Positions 42,263 to 53,096 are shown, counted from the first letter of the stretch. The stretch is DNA of 64,000 nt from Marinomonas rhizomae (GCF_024397855.1 NZ_CP073343.1:1922001-1986000); one strand, 5' to 3'. Numbers and translations: made by a program. The notes: a model not told the origin generated them from the sequence alone.

Positions 42263-42499
42263 GTGAACGCAGGTGAAGTTAAAGCACTTTTAGAATCCTC
42301 TATCAACAACTGCGAAGTGGTTGCTAAAGGAGAAGGTTGTAATTTTCAAGTAGTTGTAGTGACAAGCGAATTTGAGGGTCTGTCGACAGTTAAGAGACAG
42401 CAGCTTGTCTACTCGCATCTTCAAGAAGCTATTTCCAGTGGCGCGATTCATGCCGTTACAATGAAAACCTACACGCCCGAACAATTAAGCAAGCTATAA
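42263..42499 (+). CDS. ibaG: BolA-family acid-stress protein IbaG
   Basis: 78 residues, start GTG 42263 with TTTTGGAGCG before it. BolA fold: LLESSINNCEVVAKGEGCNF, FQVVVVTSEFEGLSTVKRQQ, with the family's conserved His in IHAVTMKTYTPEQLSKL. BolA/IbaG proteins bind Grx4-type glutaredoxins through a shared Fe-S cluster. Usually encoded between mlaB and murA, as here without mlaB. Confidence 0.9.
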   Translation: MNAGEVKALLESSINNCEVVAKGEGCNFQVVVVTSEFEGLSTVKRQQLVYSHLQEAISSGAIHAVTMKTYTPEQLSKL

Positions 42500-42511
42500 A
42501 AGCGATTATAA

Positions 42512-43786
<1,275 letters not shown>

Positions 43787-43787
43787 T

Positions 43788-44432
43788 ATGAGTAAAACAT
43801 TAACGATTGCGCTGTCGAAAGGGCGCATCCTTGGTGAAACTTTACCGCTTTTAGAAAAAGCGAATATAGTTCCAGTTGAAGATATTAGTAAAAGCCGAAA
43901 ATTAATATTTGATACCAATCATGAGCACATCAAGCTAGTTATCTTGCGTGCGACTGACGTTCCTACTTATGTTGATCATGGTGTGGCTGACTTTGGTGTT
44001 GCTGGTAAAGATGTATTGATGGAAGCATCAACAAAAAATCTTTACGAGCTGCTGGACCTTAAAATTGCGAAATGTCGTTTGATGACGGCTGGCGTTGTTG
44101 GCCAGCCTTTGCCGAATAGGCGTTTGAAAGTGGCTTCGAAGTTTATTAAAACGGCGAAAGCGTATTTTGCTGAGCAAGGTGTTCAGGCGGATGTGGTTAA
44201 GCTATATGGCGCGATGGAATTGGCGCCTATTATGGGCTTGGCCGATCTTATTGTGGATATCGTTGATACTGGGAATACGCTAAAGGCAAATGGTCTTGAG
44301 GCTCGTGAGTTGATTGCACCAATCAGTACGCGCTTGGTAGTAAATAAAGCCGCTTATAAAACTAAATACTCTGAAATAGAGCCTATCTTAGAAATGATAA
44401 GACGCGCGGTTGAAGATAACGAGGGTAAGTAA
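43788..44432 (+). CDS. hisG: ATP phosphoribosyltransferase, short form (HisG-S)
   Basis: 214 residues, first step of histidine synthesis (ATP plus PRPP). It shows [40 protein letters not shown], the PRPP loop [18 protein letters not shown]. It lacks the C-terminal ACT-like regulatory domain of long HisG (about 300 residues). Short HisG works only with the regulatory partner HisZ, which must be elsewhere in the genome. ATG directly after murA. Confidence 0.94.
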   Translation: MSKTLTIALSKGRILGETLPLLEKANIVPVEDISKSRKLIFDTNHEHIKLVILRATDVPTYVDHGVADFGVAGKDVLMEASTKNLYELLDLKIAKCRLMTAGVVGQPLPNRRLKVASKFIKTAKAYFAEQGVQADVVKLYGAMELAPIMGLADLIVDIVDTGNTLKANGLEARELIAPISTRLVVNKAAYKTKYSEIEPILEMIRRAVEDNEGK

Positions 44433-45743
44433 TTGAACCTGAATATTCGAGAATTTTCTTCTAGCTCTGATGGCTTTCGCACTGAGTTAGATGCTTTGCT
44501 TGCATGGGACTCAGTGTCTGATGCGGGCGTACAAAAGGCCGTCGCTGATATTGTTGAGCAAATTCGCCTTAACGGTGATGCTGCAGTCATTGAATTTACA
44601 AACCGATTTGACCGTCGACAAGTTACTTCTTCTAAAGAGCTTGAGATCTCTCGTGAAGAGTTGGCTTTGGCGAAAGGCCGAGTTAGCGCGGAGCTGGTTG
44701 CTAGTTTAGAGGCGGCTGCAAAGCGTGTACATGATTATCATGAACGTCAAAAACAGCCTTCTTGGCAATATCAAGAAAATGACGGCACAGTGCTTGGTCA
44801 AAAAGTTACGCCTTTGGATCGTGTTGGTGTTTATGTGCCAGGTGGTAAAGCGGCTTACCCTTCATCGGTATTAATGAATGTAATGCCTGCTAAAGTGGCC
44901 GGTGTTGGCGAAATTATCATGGTTGTTCCAACTCCTGATGGTTTGGTTAACGATATCGTTTTGGCTGCCGCTTACATTGCTGGCGTTGATCGTGTGTTCA
45001 CTATTGGTGGTGCTCAGGCTGTTGCTGCTTTGGCTTATGGCACAGAGTCCATTCCAAAAGTCGATAAGATTGTCGGTCCTGGTAATATTTACGTAGCGAC
45101 TGCTAAGAAGATGGTGTTCGGTGTTGTCGGTATCGATATGATTGCTGGGCCTTCTGAGATTCTAGTTGTGTGTGATGGTAAGACCGATCCAGATTGGATT
45201 GCCATGGATTTATTTTCCCAAGCAGAACACGATGAGGATGCTCAGTCTATTTTGATCTCTCCTGATTTGGCGTTTATTAAAGATGTCAAAGCTTCGATGG
45301 AACGCTTGGTTGAGACGCAAAGTCGAAAAGATATTATTAAAGCTTCGTTAGAGGGGCGTGGGGCCTTTATCCATGTTGAAAATATGGATGAAGCTATGGA
45401 TATCGCGAACATCGTGGCTGCTGAGCATCTTGAGTTGTCAATTGATGAGCCTGAAAAGTGGGCGGAAAAGATCCGTCATGCTGGTGCGATTTTTATGGGG
45501 CGTCATACGCCAGAGGCATTGGGTGATTATTGTGCTGGGCCAAATCATGTTTTGCCTACGTCTGGTACGGCTAGATTTTCCTCTCCTTTGGGGGTCTATG
45601 ATTTCCAAAAGCGTAGTTCATTAATTTACTGTTCCCCAGAAGGAGCAAGTGAGTTAGCGAAGATTGCGGCACCTTTGGCTCGTGGAGAGTCTTTAGAGGC
45701 GCATGCAATGTCGGCAGAATATCGTATTCTGAAGGGGTCTTGA
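44433..45743 (+). CDS. hisD: Histidinol dehydrogenase
   Basis: 436 residues, last two steps of histidine synthesis (histidinol to histidine, NAD- and Zn-dependent). [56 protein letters not shown], the Zn/catalytic [15 protein letters not shown] and [22 protein letters not shown] start directly after the hisG stop. Stop overlaps the next ATG (TGATG). Confidence 0.95.
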   Translation: MNLNIREFSSSSDGFRTELDALLAWDSVSDAGVQKAVADIVEQIRLNGDAAVIEFTNRFDRRQVTSSKELEISREELALAKGRVSAELVASLEAAAKRVHDYHERQKQPSWQYQENDGTVLGQKVTPLDRVGVYVPGGKAAYPSSVLMNVMPAKVAGVGEIIMVVPTPDGLVNDIVLAAAYIAGVDRVFTIGGAQAVAALAYGTESIPKVDKIVGPGNIYVATAKKMVFGVVGIDMIAGPSEILVVCDGKTDPDWIAMDLFSQAEHDEDAQSILISPDLAFIKDVKASMERLVETQSRKDIIKASLEGRGAFIHVENMDEAMDIANIVAAEHLELSIDEPEKWAEKIRHAGAIFMGRHTPEALGDYCAGPNHVLPTSGTARFSSPLGVYDFQKRSSLIYCSPEGASELAKIAAPLARGESLEAHAMSAEYRILKGS

Positions 45744-46294
45744 TGGCGAGTCAGTCATCGCATCCAGCTGCTCTTTATAAGTTGCGAAAGGTAACGCGCA
45801 TTTCTGCAATCGTTATCTTGTTTTTGGTTGTCGTTGGTTTTTTCATGCCGACAGACTATCGTGTGGAGCGTAGTGTAACGATTAACGCTTCTCGCGATCA
45901 GGTTTATCAGGATATGCTGCAAGGCGATCGTTTGCCAAATTGGATGTTTATTCAGGATGGTAAAGTTGCTACATCAGAAGGTGTTTTGAATAAGGGCGAT
46001 TCCGTTGCTTTGTTTTACGACAAAACCGCCGAACAGGGCGTTTTGTCGGTGATTGAGTCGTCCGAAGATGTTGTGCGTTTTGATGTGCGTCCTAAGCCGA
46101 AGGTCAATCTTGTTCATAATCAAATTGAATTGCAGGAAGTCAATGGCGGCACTTTGGTTAAATGGACGATCGACGGTAGTCTTAGTGCGGGTTTGTTGAG
46201 TCCTTACCTTGCTATGTTTGCAAATGATATTGCAGGCAGTAATTTTGAACGCAGTTTGCAGAAACTGAAAGAACTGGTAGAGCTCCAGCGCTAA
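45743..46294 (+). CDS. SRPBCC (START/Bet v1-like) family membrane-anchored protein
   Basis: 183 residues from ATG 45743, which overlaps the hisD stop. One N-terminal membrane segment (ISAIVILFLVVVGFFMP) followed by a polyketide-cyclase/START-like domain: VERSVTINASRDQVYQDMLQ, WTIDGSLSAGLLSPYLAMFA, DIAGSNFERSLQKLKELVE. Such domains bind hydrophobic ligands; no ligand can be named. In pseudomonads hisC follows hisD; this gene stands in its place. Convergent with the protease gene (8 nt). Confidence 0.8.
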   Translation: MASQSSHPAALYKLRKVTRISAIVILFLVVVGFFMPTDYRVERSVTINASRDQVYQDMLQGDRLPNWMFIQDGKVATSEGVLNKGDSVALFYDKTAEQGVLSVIESSEDVVRFDVRPKPKVNLVHNQIELQEVNGGTLVKWTIDGSLSAGLLSPYLAMFANDIAGSNFERSLQKLKELVELQR

Positions 46295-46302
46295 CATTTT
46301 CT

Positions 46303-47355
46303 TTAATAGGTTATGCGCTGCATTGTGGGTTGCTTTTCTAGCATGACATTTGTCTGATAGGATTGCTGCCCACGAATACCTACCAATGAAATGCGTGTCC
46401 CAGGTTTTAACGAAGCTATTAGATGTCTTATTTGAAATGGGTCTTCGCTGGGTGTGTTGTTAATTTCAAGTATTATATCTCCTACTTCTATTCCTGCTTT
46501 TTCCGCCGGACTTTCTTTTGTTATGTCGCTTACCAGTAGTCCATGATTTGAAGGTAAGAGTAAATTTTTTGCTAGCGATTGTGTGATTTTTTGCGCATCC
46601 ATTCCTAGATAGCCTCGTACGACTTCACCATGTTTTATTATATCGCTCATGACATCCAGGGCATCATCAATGGGAGTGGCGAAGCCTATTCCTTGAGAGC
46701 CACCAGTGCTTGAGTATATGGCAGAACTAATGCCAATGAGTTCACCTTTTAGATTAACTAAAGCGCCACCGGAATTGCCTGGGTTTATAGCAGCGTCGGT
46801 CTGTAGGAAATTTTCGTAAGTATTCAATCCTATGCTGTTGCGACCTTTTGCACTAATGATGCCGGCTGTCACTGTTTGTCCTATTCCAAATGGGTTGCCT
46901 ATGGCTAGGATTTTGTCGCCAACGGAAACTTTGTCACTGTTGCCCATTTTTATATTGGGGAGGTTCAGTAGATCTATTTTTAAAACAGCGAGATCGGTGG
47001 ATGGGTCTGAGCCGATGAGTTTTGCTTCAACACGCCTATCATCATGAAGGGCGATAACAATACTTTGTGCATTTTGAATAACGTGATGATTGGTGAGGAT
47101 GAAGCCATCTTCTGTTGCTATGACGCCGGAACCGAGGTTAATGCTGTGTTTTGCTTTGCTCGAGTCGTTCAGACCTTTTTGTTGAATGACCTGAGTGTAA
47201 ATATTAACAACCGACGGTGTGGCTATTTTCACAGATGTTGAGTAGCTGGAGTCGGCCACCTTTTGCTTCTCTTGTATAAGTAGTACAGCTAGACCTATAC
47301 AAGTGCCTGCTAGAATGGAGATAATGATGGGCATCCAGTAGTATTTTTTATTCAT
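46303..47355 (-). CDS. DegS/AlgW-type periplasmic serine protease, membrane anchored
   Basis: 350 residues. N-terminal membrane anchor (MPIIISILAGTCIGLAVLLI), trypsin-like domain with catalytic His91 (LTNHHVIQ), Asp121 (PSTDLAVLKI) and Ser195 (NPGNSGGALV), then one PDZ domain (about 255-340, VRGYLGMDAQKIT onward). A single PDZ domain and an anchor rather than a cleaved signal mark it as DegS/AlgW, which starts the sigma-E envelope-stress cascade by cutting RseA/MucA. Start ATG 47355 is only 18 nt from the divergent NIF3 start. Confidence 0.9.
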   Translation of the reverse strand: MNKKYYWMPIIISILAGTCIGLAVLLIQEKQKVADSSYSTSVKIATPSVVNIYTQVIQQKGLNDSSKAKHSINLGSGVIATEDGFILTNHHVIQNAQSIVIALHDDRRVEAKLIGSDPSTDLAVLKIDLLNLPNIKMGNSDKVSVGDKILAIGNPFGIGQTVTAGIISAKGRNSIGLNTYENFLQTDAAINPGNSGGALVNLKGELIGISSAIYSSTGGSQGIGFATPIDDALDVMSDIIKHGEVVRGYLGMDAQKITQSLAKNLLLPSNHGLLVSDITKESPAEKAGIEVGDIILEINNTPSEDPFQIRHLIASLKPGTRISLVGIRGQQSYQTNVMLEKQPTMQRITY

Positions 47356-47373
47356 AAAGTATAAGGAGTTGTT

Positions 47374-48135
47374 TTGCTACGCAGTGAATTTGAGTTATTG
47401 CTTAATAAGACATTGAGTCCAAGTCGATTTAAGGATTATGCGCCCAATGGTTTACAGGTGGAAGGAAAAAAAGAGATTAACCGTGTTGTAACGGGCGTAA
47501 CTGCGAGTCAGGCGTTAATTGACGCTGCTATTGAATATAAAGCAGACGCTATCTTTGTTCATCATGGCTATTTTTGGAAAAATGAAGATCCCCGCATTGT
47601 TGGTATGAAGTATCGACGTATTGCTGCTTTGATTAAGAATGACATTAATTTGTATGGATACCACTTGCCGTTGGATGCGCATCCAACTCTGGGTAATAAT
47701 GCGGGATTGGCTGACGCCTTGGGGCTTTTGAATCGATCGGGTTTGCAGGTCGGTGTCCCCATTGAGGAGTCAATCGGTGTCGTTGGGGAGTTAAGTAAGC
47801 CAGTATCCTCCAGCGAGTTTCAAAAAATGGTCGAGACGGCCGTGGATCGCAACGTACTGTTTGAAAGTGTTAACGATCAACCGATTCAGCGTGTGGCGTT
47901 ATGCACTGGTGGTGCGCAAGGTTATATAGAGCAAGCTGTAGCCGTTGGAGCGGATGTGTTTATTACTGGTGAGGTTTCAGAGCAAACCATTCATATTGCC
48001 CGCGAGATGGGGATTCACTTTGTTGCGGCAGGTCATCATGCTACTGAGCGTTTTGGAGCGAGATCTGTAGCAGCGTATCTTGCAGATGAGTGTGGCTTGG
48101 ATGCGGTATTTATTGATGTGGATAATCCTGCTTAG
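47374..48135 (+). CDS. Nif3-like dinuclear metal centre hexameric protein (YbgI family)
   Basis: 253 residues from TTG 47374 (AGGAG 5 nt upstream). Metal ligands as in YbgI: His63 and His64 (FVHHGYFWKN), HLPLDAHPTLGNNAGLA, and C-terminal AAGHHATERFGARS. Forms a toroid with two metals per site; suggested to be a GTP cyclohydrolase I type 2-like or DNA-repair linked protein, but the true role is unsettled. Single gene with a strong terminator after it. Confidence 0.88.
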   Translation: MLRSEFELLLNKTLSPSRFKDYAPNGLQVEGKKEINRVVTGVTASQALIDAAIEYKADAIFVHHGYFWKNEDPRIVGMKYRRIAALIKNDINLYGYHLPLDAHPTLGNNAGLADALGLLNRSGLQVGVPIEESIGVVGELSKPVSSSEFQKMVETAVDRNVLFESVNDQPIQRVALCTGGAQGYIEQAVAVGADVFITGEVSEQTIHIAREMGIHFVAAGHHATERFGARSVAAYLADECGLDAVFIDVDNPA

Positions 48136-48156
48136 CGCAGGTGATTGCAGATGTGT

Positions 48157-48188
48157 AAAAAAAACGGGCTTTTAAAAGCCCGTTTTTT
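48157..48188. terminator. Bidirectional terminator between nif3-like gene and zapG
   Basis: AAAAAAAACGGGCTTTT (48157-48173) pairs with AAAAGCCCGTTTTTTT (48174-48188 or so). A long near-perfect stem with A and T flanks, suited to ending both convergent genes. Confidence 0.85.
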
Positions 48189-48223
48189 TGTTTTCTTTTT
48201 AGTTTGTATTGATGCTATTGGTA

Positions 48224-48679
48224 TTAGATAGTGCGCTTGGGCTCAATATCCATGTTTTTATCATTAAACCCAAATGTCTCACTGAGCATGCCTGGCTCTT
48301 TGTCTTTTTTCAAAGCGTAATCTCTTGGTGGCTCGAAAGATGAAGATTCCTCTGTGTCTGGAGTGTTAGCGGCTACTCCGCTTCTTTCAATTTTAACGTT
48401 GCTTAACTGGCTTGCGTTATCAGCCAGTGCGTTTCTAAGGTCAGCTAAACGTTTTTCTGCAGATGCTAGATGTTCGTTGCTGTCGGTGAAGAAGTTGTCA
48501 ATGATCACTTGTTTATTATCAAGTTCTTGTTGCAGAGACTTCATGGTGATGATGTTGGAGCTGGTGTTTACTTTCTTGCTGTTATTTTTTGCGTTGTAGC
48601 TTTTAAGAGCAAGTGTTGCGACACAGCCAATAATAATGCCGGTAATAAAGATGATAATGTTGAATTCTTCCAAGTTCAT
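48224..48679 (-). CDS. zapG: ZapG / YhcB (DUF1043) cell-envelope protein
   Basis: 151 residues from ATG 48679 (GGAG 6 nt upstream; the in-frame ATG 48691 is upstream of that site). N-terminal membrane segment (FNIIIFITGIIIGCVATLAL), a central coiled coil (LQQELDNKQVIIDNFFTDSN, HLASAEKRLADLRNALADNA) and the family's C-terminal disordered acidic tail. YhcB/ZapG links division and wall elongation. Usually neighbours zapE and degS/degQ, as here. Confidence 0.85.
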   Translation of the reverse strand: MNLEEFNIIIFITGIIIGCVATLALKSYNAKNNSKKVNTSSNIITMKSLQQELDNKQVIIDNFFTDSNEHLASAEKRLADLRNALADNASQLSNVKIERSGVAANTPDTEESSSFEPPRDYALKKDKEPGMLSETFGFNDKNMDIEPKRTI

Positions 48680-48806
48680 GACTTTCTCCAAAAAACAGAT
48701 AACACATTATAGCGAAACAGCCTCTACGATAACAGCTTGATAGGTGTTGTTTAAGATGCAATTTGTTAGAATATACGTAATTTACTAATTTAACGAAAGA
48801 GCGGCG

Positions 48807-49907
48807 ATGACACCCATTACACGTTACAAGCAAGATTTAACTAGAGCTGACTTTAATTATGATCCAGCGCAGGAGGAGGCTGTTGAGGCGCTTCAGGATT
48901 TATTTGACCGATTGGTTGCTAATCAAGCTGATAAACCCTCAGGCGGCCTTCTTGGGCGTTTTCTAAAAAAGAAGGCACCGACTGTTGAGCAGGGTTTGTA
49001 TTTTTGGGGTGGAGTAGGTCGAGGTAAGACCTATTTGATGGATACTTTTTTTGACTGCTTACCGACAGAAAAGAAAATGCGTCTGCATTTTCATCGTTTT
49101 ATGCAGATGGTGCATCAAGAGCTTCGTAAGTTGCATGATGTTAAAAATCCATTAGAGATTGTTGGAAAGCAAATTTCATCTAAAGCGCAAGTGTTGTGCT
49201 TTGATGAGTTTTTTGTGACAGATATTACTGATGCCATGATTTTGGCGGGGCTACTTGACGTGTTGTTTGAAAACGGCACAACTTTAGTAGCGACTTCTAA
49301 TATAGAGCCAGACGGTTTGTATAAGAATGGTTTGCAGCGTGCGCGTTTCTTGCCCGCTATTGATCTCGTCAAGAAACACACTAAAGTGATGAATGTAGAT
49401 GGTGGTGTAGATTACCGATTACGCACATTGAAACAAGCTAAGCTTTATCACTTTCCGTTAAATGATGAAGCAGATGAAGCTTTGGATGAACGTTTTAAGA
49501 GTCTCATCTCAGACGCCTCTCATATTGTTGAGGGTGGTGCGGCAGAAATTGAAGGTCGAGATATTCCTTTGATTCGAAGCTGTGAAGGTCTTGCTTGGTT
49601 TGATATTAAGGCATTGTGTGATGGGCCAAGAAGTCAGGTCGATTACATTGAGTTGGCTCGCCTTTACAGTACGGTAATTATTTCTAATTTACCTCAAATG
49701 GATGCGTCGCGTGATGATTTAGCGAGACGTTTTATTAACTTGGTGGATGAGTTTTATGATCGTCATGTTAAGGTGATTTTCTCTGCTGAAGTGGCTATTC
49801 CAGATATCTACACTGGTACGCGATTGGCCTTTGAATACGATCGTACCGTGAGCCGATTGTTAGAGATGCAATCTGAAGAGTATTTGTCTTTAGAGCACCG
49901 TCCTTAA
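48807..49907 (+). CDS. zapE: Cell-division ATPase ZapE (AFG1-like)
   Basis: 366 residues. Walker A FWGGVGRGKTYLMD (67-80), HFHRFMQMVHQELRKL, Walker B VLCFDEFFVTDITDAMIL, sensor ATSNIEPDGLYKNGLQRARF. ATPase that destabilises FtsZ rings late in division. Start ATG 48807 with GAAAGAGCGGCG upstream. Diverges from zapG by 127 nt. Confidence 0.93.
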   Translation: MTPITRYKQDLTRADFNYDPAQEEAVEALQDLFDRLVANQADKPSGGLLGRFLKKKAPTVEQGLYFWGGVGRGKTYLMDTFFDCLPTEKKMRLHFHRFMQMVHQELRKLHDVKNPLEIVGKQISSKAQVLCFDEFFVTDITDAMILAGLLDVLFENGTTLVATSNIEPDGLYKNGLQRARFLPAIDLVKKHTKVMNVDGGVDYRLRTLKQAKLYHFPLNDEADEALDERFKSLISDASHIVEGGAAEIEGRDIPLIRSCEGLAWFDIKALCDGPRSQVDYIELARLYSTVIISNLPQMDASRDDLARRFINLVDEFYDRHVKVIFSAEVAIPDIYTGTRLAFEYDRTVSRLLEMQSEEYLSLEHRP

Positions 49908-49914
49908 GAGTATT

Positions 49915-49948
49915 TTGACTTTCATATTTTGTTAGGTTGATATATACT
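49915..49948 (+). promoter_or_regulatory. Probable sigma-70 promoter for rplM-rpsI
   Basis: TTGACT (49915-49920) and a -10-like TATACT (49943-49948) or GATATA (49939-49944, spacing 18). It is just after zapE and is followed by a ~110 nt leader before rplM. Leader sequences of L13/S9 operons are often autoregulated; no specific fold was recognised. Confidence 0.45.
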
Positions 49949-50059
49949 TCGCTCGCCTTTTTAAAGGTAAGTGTACGTTGATCGAAAGCTTTGCTTTCTG
50001 CCAACCAATAATAATAGGTATAGCGTGTCATTGAACACGCATATTGATAGGGTTTTTTC

Positions 50060-50488
50060 ATGAAAACTTTTACAGCTAAACCTGCTGAAGTTCGCCGCGA
50101 CTGGTTCGTGGTTGATGCTGAAGGCAAAACTCTAGGTCGCTTGGCTACTGAAATTGCTCGCCGTCTTCGCGGTAAGCATAAAGCGGAATTCACTCCTCAT
50201 GTTGACACTGGTGATTACATCGTTGTTATCAATGCTGAGAAAGTTCACGTTACAGGTAACAAAGCAGCTGCTAAACAATACTACCGCCATACTGGTTACC
50301 CAGGCGGCTTGCGTTCTATGAATTTCGAGAAGTTGATTGATCACGCTCCTGAGCGCGTTCTTGAAATCGCCGTAAAAGGTATGTTGCCAAAAGGTCCTTT
50401 GGGCCGTGCAATGCACAAGAAAATGAAAGTGTACGCTGGTACTGAGCATCCACATGCTGCTCAACAGCCTCAAGCCCTTAACATTTAA
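50060..50488 (+). CDS. rplM: 50S ribosomal protein L13
   Basis: 142 residues, normal length. [73 protein letters not shown]. First gene of rplM-rpsI. TAGGGTTTTTTC before ATG 50060 is a weak ribosome site. Confidence 0.97.
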   Translation: MKTFTAKPAEVRRDWFVVDAEGKTLGRLATEIARRLRGKHKAEFTPHVDTGDYIVVINAEKVHVTGNKAAAKQYYRHTGYPGGLRSMNFEKLIDHAPERVLEIAVKGMLPKGPLGRAMHKKMKVYAGTEHPHAAQQPQALNI

Positions 50489-50502
50489 TACGGAAGATCA
50501 TT

Positions 50503-50895
50503 ATGTCAGCTACTCAATACTACGGTACAGGTCGTCGTAAAACGTCTACCGCTCGTGTGTTCCTTAAAGCGGGTTCTGGTAACCTAGTTATCAATAACCG
50601 TACTCTTTCTCAGTACTTCGGTCGTGAAACGGCTCAAATGGTTGTTCGTCAGCCTCTTGAACTTGTTAACGCTACTGAAAAATTTGACGTTTACATCACT
50701 GTTAAAGGTGGTGGTATCTCTGGTCAAGCTGGTGCGATCCGTCACGGTATCACACGCGCATTGATGCAATACGATGAGACTCTACGTCGTACTCTACGTT
50801 CTGCAGGATTCGTTACACGCGACTCTCGTGAAGTTGAACGTAAGAAAGTTGGTCTACGCAAAGCACGTCGTCGTCCTCAGTTCTCTAAGCGTTAA
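50503..50895 (+). CDS. rpsI: 30S ribosomal protein S9
   Basis: 130 residues, normal length. [40 protein letters not shown], and the conserved C-terminus [11 protein letters not shown] that reaches the P site. 14 nt after rplM. Confidence 0.97.
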   Translation: MSATQYYGTGRRKTSTARVFLKAGSGNLVINNRTLSQYFGRETAQMVVRQPLELVNATEKFDVYITVKGGGISGQAGAIRHGITRALMQYDETLRRTLRSAGFVTRDSREVERKKVGLRKARRRPQFSKR

Positions 50896-50917
50896 TTTTC
50901 GCTTTGGAATTATTATC

Positions 50918-50951
50918 AAAACGCTTGGTGTTTTCGCCAAGCGTTTTTTTT
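50918..50951 (+). terminator. Terminator after rpsI
   Basis: AAAACGCTTGG (50918-50928), loop TGTTTTCG, CCAAGCGTTTT (50937-50947), then T. Strong intrinsic signal, 23 nt after the rpsI stop. Confidence 0.85.
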
Positions 50952-51294
50952 GCTTGAAATAAAGCAGGTTGTAGAATTCTTGCAACAAAATGATTTTTCT
51001 AAGAAAAATTGTTTAGAAATAATGTTACAATAGATGAACTCTGAAATTCATGGTTTAGAGTTGTGTTTTTAGTTTACTGCGTATTGCTTGATAGTTGGGT
51101 TTGAAGGTTTTTTCTGTATAGACCGCCAAGCGATAAGTTAAAGCCTTGTTTGATGAAAGGTACGTAAGTAAATATTCCATGAACGATTTTCTGTGTTGGC
51201 GATATCGTGTAATATTTTTGTTACTTCGTCATCATAATATAGTTTGTCCCCTCCTTTGAAGGGGATGTAGATATTTTCAATATAGGGGTTAGAC
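50952..51294. other. Gene-free stretch between rpsI and sspA
   Basis: No coding sequence seen on either strand. It presumably holds the sspA promoter. A short hairpin CCCCT-CCTTTGA-AGGGG lies at about 51248-51264. In pseudomonads and many Oceanospirillales petABC (cytochrome bc1) occupies this position; nothing of it remains. Confidence 0.5.
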
Positions 51295-51927
51295 ATGGGT
51301 GTTATTGCAAAGCGCTCCTCAATGACGTTCTTCTCTGATGGAGAAGATCATTACAGCCATCGAGTTCGTATTGTATTGGCTGAGAAAGCCGTCACAGTGG
51401 ACATCATAGATGTAGACCCGTTTAATAAGCCAGACGAGTTGGCGGATGTTAATCCATATAATGAACTACCAGCGTTAGTCGATCGTGACTTGGTTCTTTA
51501 TGAGCCAAATGTGATGATGGAATATTTGGATGAGCGTTTTCCACATCCACCGTTGCTGCCTGTATATCCTGTTGCTCGTGCTGAAAGCCGTTTGTTTATG
51601 TATCGTATTCAGCGTGACTGGGCGAAGCTAGTTGACTTGATTCTTACAAGTAAAGACAAAGAAGCTGTAGCTAAAGCGCAGAAAGAATTGCGTGAAGGTT
51701 TATTGAATGTTGCGCCAATTTTCGAAGAAAAACCTTATTTCATGAGCGATGAGTTTACTATCGTAGATTGTTGTTTGGCTCCGATCTTGTGGCGTTTGCC
51801 TGCTTTAGGTGTAGAGATTCCTAAAGATCAAGCAAGAGCGTTATACAAATATATGGATCTTGTCTTTGCTCGTGAGTCTTTCCAAGAAAGTCTTTCCGAA
51901 GCAGAACAAGAAATGCGTTTAGACTAA
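51295..51927 (+). CDS. sspA: Stringent starvation protein A
   Basis: 210 residues, GST-fold RNA polymerase-associated protein. [56 protein letters not shown] (the conserved proline pocket of SspA). It lacks the GST catalytic residue, as usual. ATG 51295 is chosen; an internal ATG 51322 is less likely. Followed by sspB. Confidence 0.93.
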   Translation: MGVIAKRSSMTFFSDGEDHYSHRVRIVLAEKAVTVDIIDVDPFNKPDELADVNPYNELPALVDRDLVLYEPNVMMEYLDERFPHPPLLPVYPVARAESRLFMYRIQRDWAKLVDLILTSKDKEAVAKAQKELREGLLNVAPIFEEKPYFMSDEFTIVDCCLAPILWRLPALGVEIPKDQARALYKYMDLVFARESFQESLSEAEQEMRLD

Positions 51928-51963
51928 GCTGAGGCTTTATCTCGGTTTGGTTAAGTAGTAAAA

Positions 51964-51988
51964 GAGGAGCTTATAGCTCCTTTTTTTT
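51964..51988 (+). terminator. Terminator or attenuator between sspA and sspB
   Basis: AGGAGC (51965-51970), loop TTATA, GCTCCT (51976-51981) followed by a run of T. It would lower sspB transcription relative to sspA. Confidence 0.7.
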
Positions 51989-52016
51989 ACAAAATATTTA
52001 TTGGGTAGGAGATAAA

Positions 52017-52394
52017 ATGTTACCGAAGAGATCTTATTTATTAAATGCGGCTTATTCTTGGGTTGCTGATAATGATATGACACCTTATTTGTTGGTTGAT
52101 GCTGAGCAGAAAGATGTCGTGGTGCCTACCGAATTCGTTAAAGATGGTCAGATAGTATTAAACATTGGTATGACTGCTGTCCGTCATTTGATCATGGATA
52201 AAGAGGCGGTTTCATTTGAGGCGCGTTTCAGTGGTCGGCCCATGCAGGTTTATGTTCCTATGCGATCGGCCCTTGCTTTGTACGCAAAAGAGAATGGTGA
52301 TGGTTTTGTGTTTCCGGATGAGGAGTTTCTTGATGAGCCCACTCCGACGCCACCAGAGCCTAAAAAAGGTTTCCAACTAAAAGTTGTGAAATAA
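52017..52394 (+). CDS. sspB: ClpXP adaptor SspB
   Basis: 125 residues. Begins LPKRSYLLNAAYSWVADNDM, then TPYLLVDAEQKDVVVPTEFV, VLNIGMTAVRHLIMDKEAVS. It binds ssrA-tagged peptides and delivers them to ClpXP through the C-terminal tail, here short and ending KKGFQLKVVK (the XB motif). Start ATG 52017 with GGTAGGAGATAAA upstream. Confidence 0.93.
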   Translation: MLPKRSYLLNAAYSWVADNDMTPYLLVDAEQKDVVVPTEFVKDGQIVLNIGMTAVRHLIMDKEAVSFEARFSGRPMQVYVPMRSALALYAKENGDGFVFPDEEFLDEPTPTPPEPKKGFQLKVVK

Positions 52395-52522
52395 TATAGT
52401 TTATTTGTTGCTCAATGGGAATTGGCTTCAGAAGATAGCTAGAGTAATCTTGAAAGTTTTGTTTTTTGAATTGCTAGCGCGTACTCAAAGCAAGCTTTAC
52501 AAGAGGTTCATGGTTTTGACGT

Positions 52523-52903
52523 TTGCTTGATCAAAATATGGAAAGCGCGATGGCTTTCTTTAGTGCTGGTAAAGAAAATGAAATGAAAAAACTGACATCC
52601 GTTGGTGGTGAGCCAATCTCTGTGAAACTTGAGTGGTATGCAGATGTGAATACTTGCCCAGAGACAGAAGCTAAAAAGGATGACCCTAAGTTTGATGCCA
52701 AAGACCCTGTTAACTCTTTGAAAGACATGGTAGGTAGTTTCTTTTCTGATCAAGCAGAAAAAGGTGCCAAAAAATGGATGGGGATGGAAGACGGTAAGCC
52801 GATTATTTCTTATATCCGCGAAGTGAAAGCCCGCTAATATGTCTGGTGAACATACCAGCCGTTTTGAGGTTCCAAAAGACTTCAAATTAAAGGATCGTCA
52901 ATA
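52523..52903 (+). pseudogene. Broken unrecognised gene, N-terminus missing and frameshifted
   Basis: A frame from 52523 to 52837 codes for AMAFFSAGKENEMKKLTSVG, PISVKLEWYADVNTCPETEA, MVGSFFSDQAEKGAKKWMGM and stops after REVKAR. It has only a TTG or an internal ATG (52538) as start, neither with a ribosome site, and a stop lies just upstream in frame. The next frame continues smoothly as NMSGEHTSRFEVPKDFKLKD to 52903. One extra C near 52829-52832 (GCCCGC) would explain the break. I take it as a decayed gene. Its family was not recognised. Confidence 0.5.
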
Positions 52904-52911
52904 AATTCGAC

Positions 52912-52948
52912 ACCCCACTAGGCTGATTTAGCCTGTGGGGTATTTTGT
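52912..52948 (+). terminator. Terminator after the broken gene
   Basis: ACCCCAC (52912-52918) pairs with GTGGGGT (52935-52941), with an inner AGGCT/AGCCT stem, followed by ATTTTGTTC. It probably served the gene now broken. Confidence 0.7.
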
Positions 52949-53096
52949 TCTCTATAGTATTCCTGTCAGCTCATTTCTTTTTAAGCTGAAAAAGCTTAAA
53001 ATTCAGCAAATTATATAACCATATGCGTTGACTGTAGTATGGTTAAACAATCAAACGCTGTGCTACACAGCCTCAATAATCATCAGATTGGATTGC

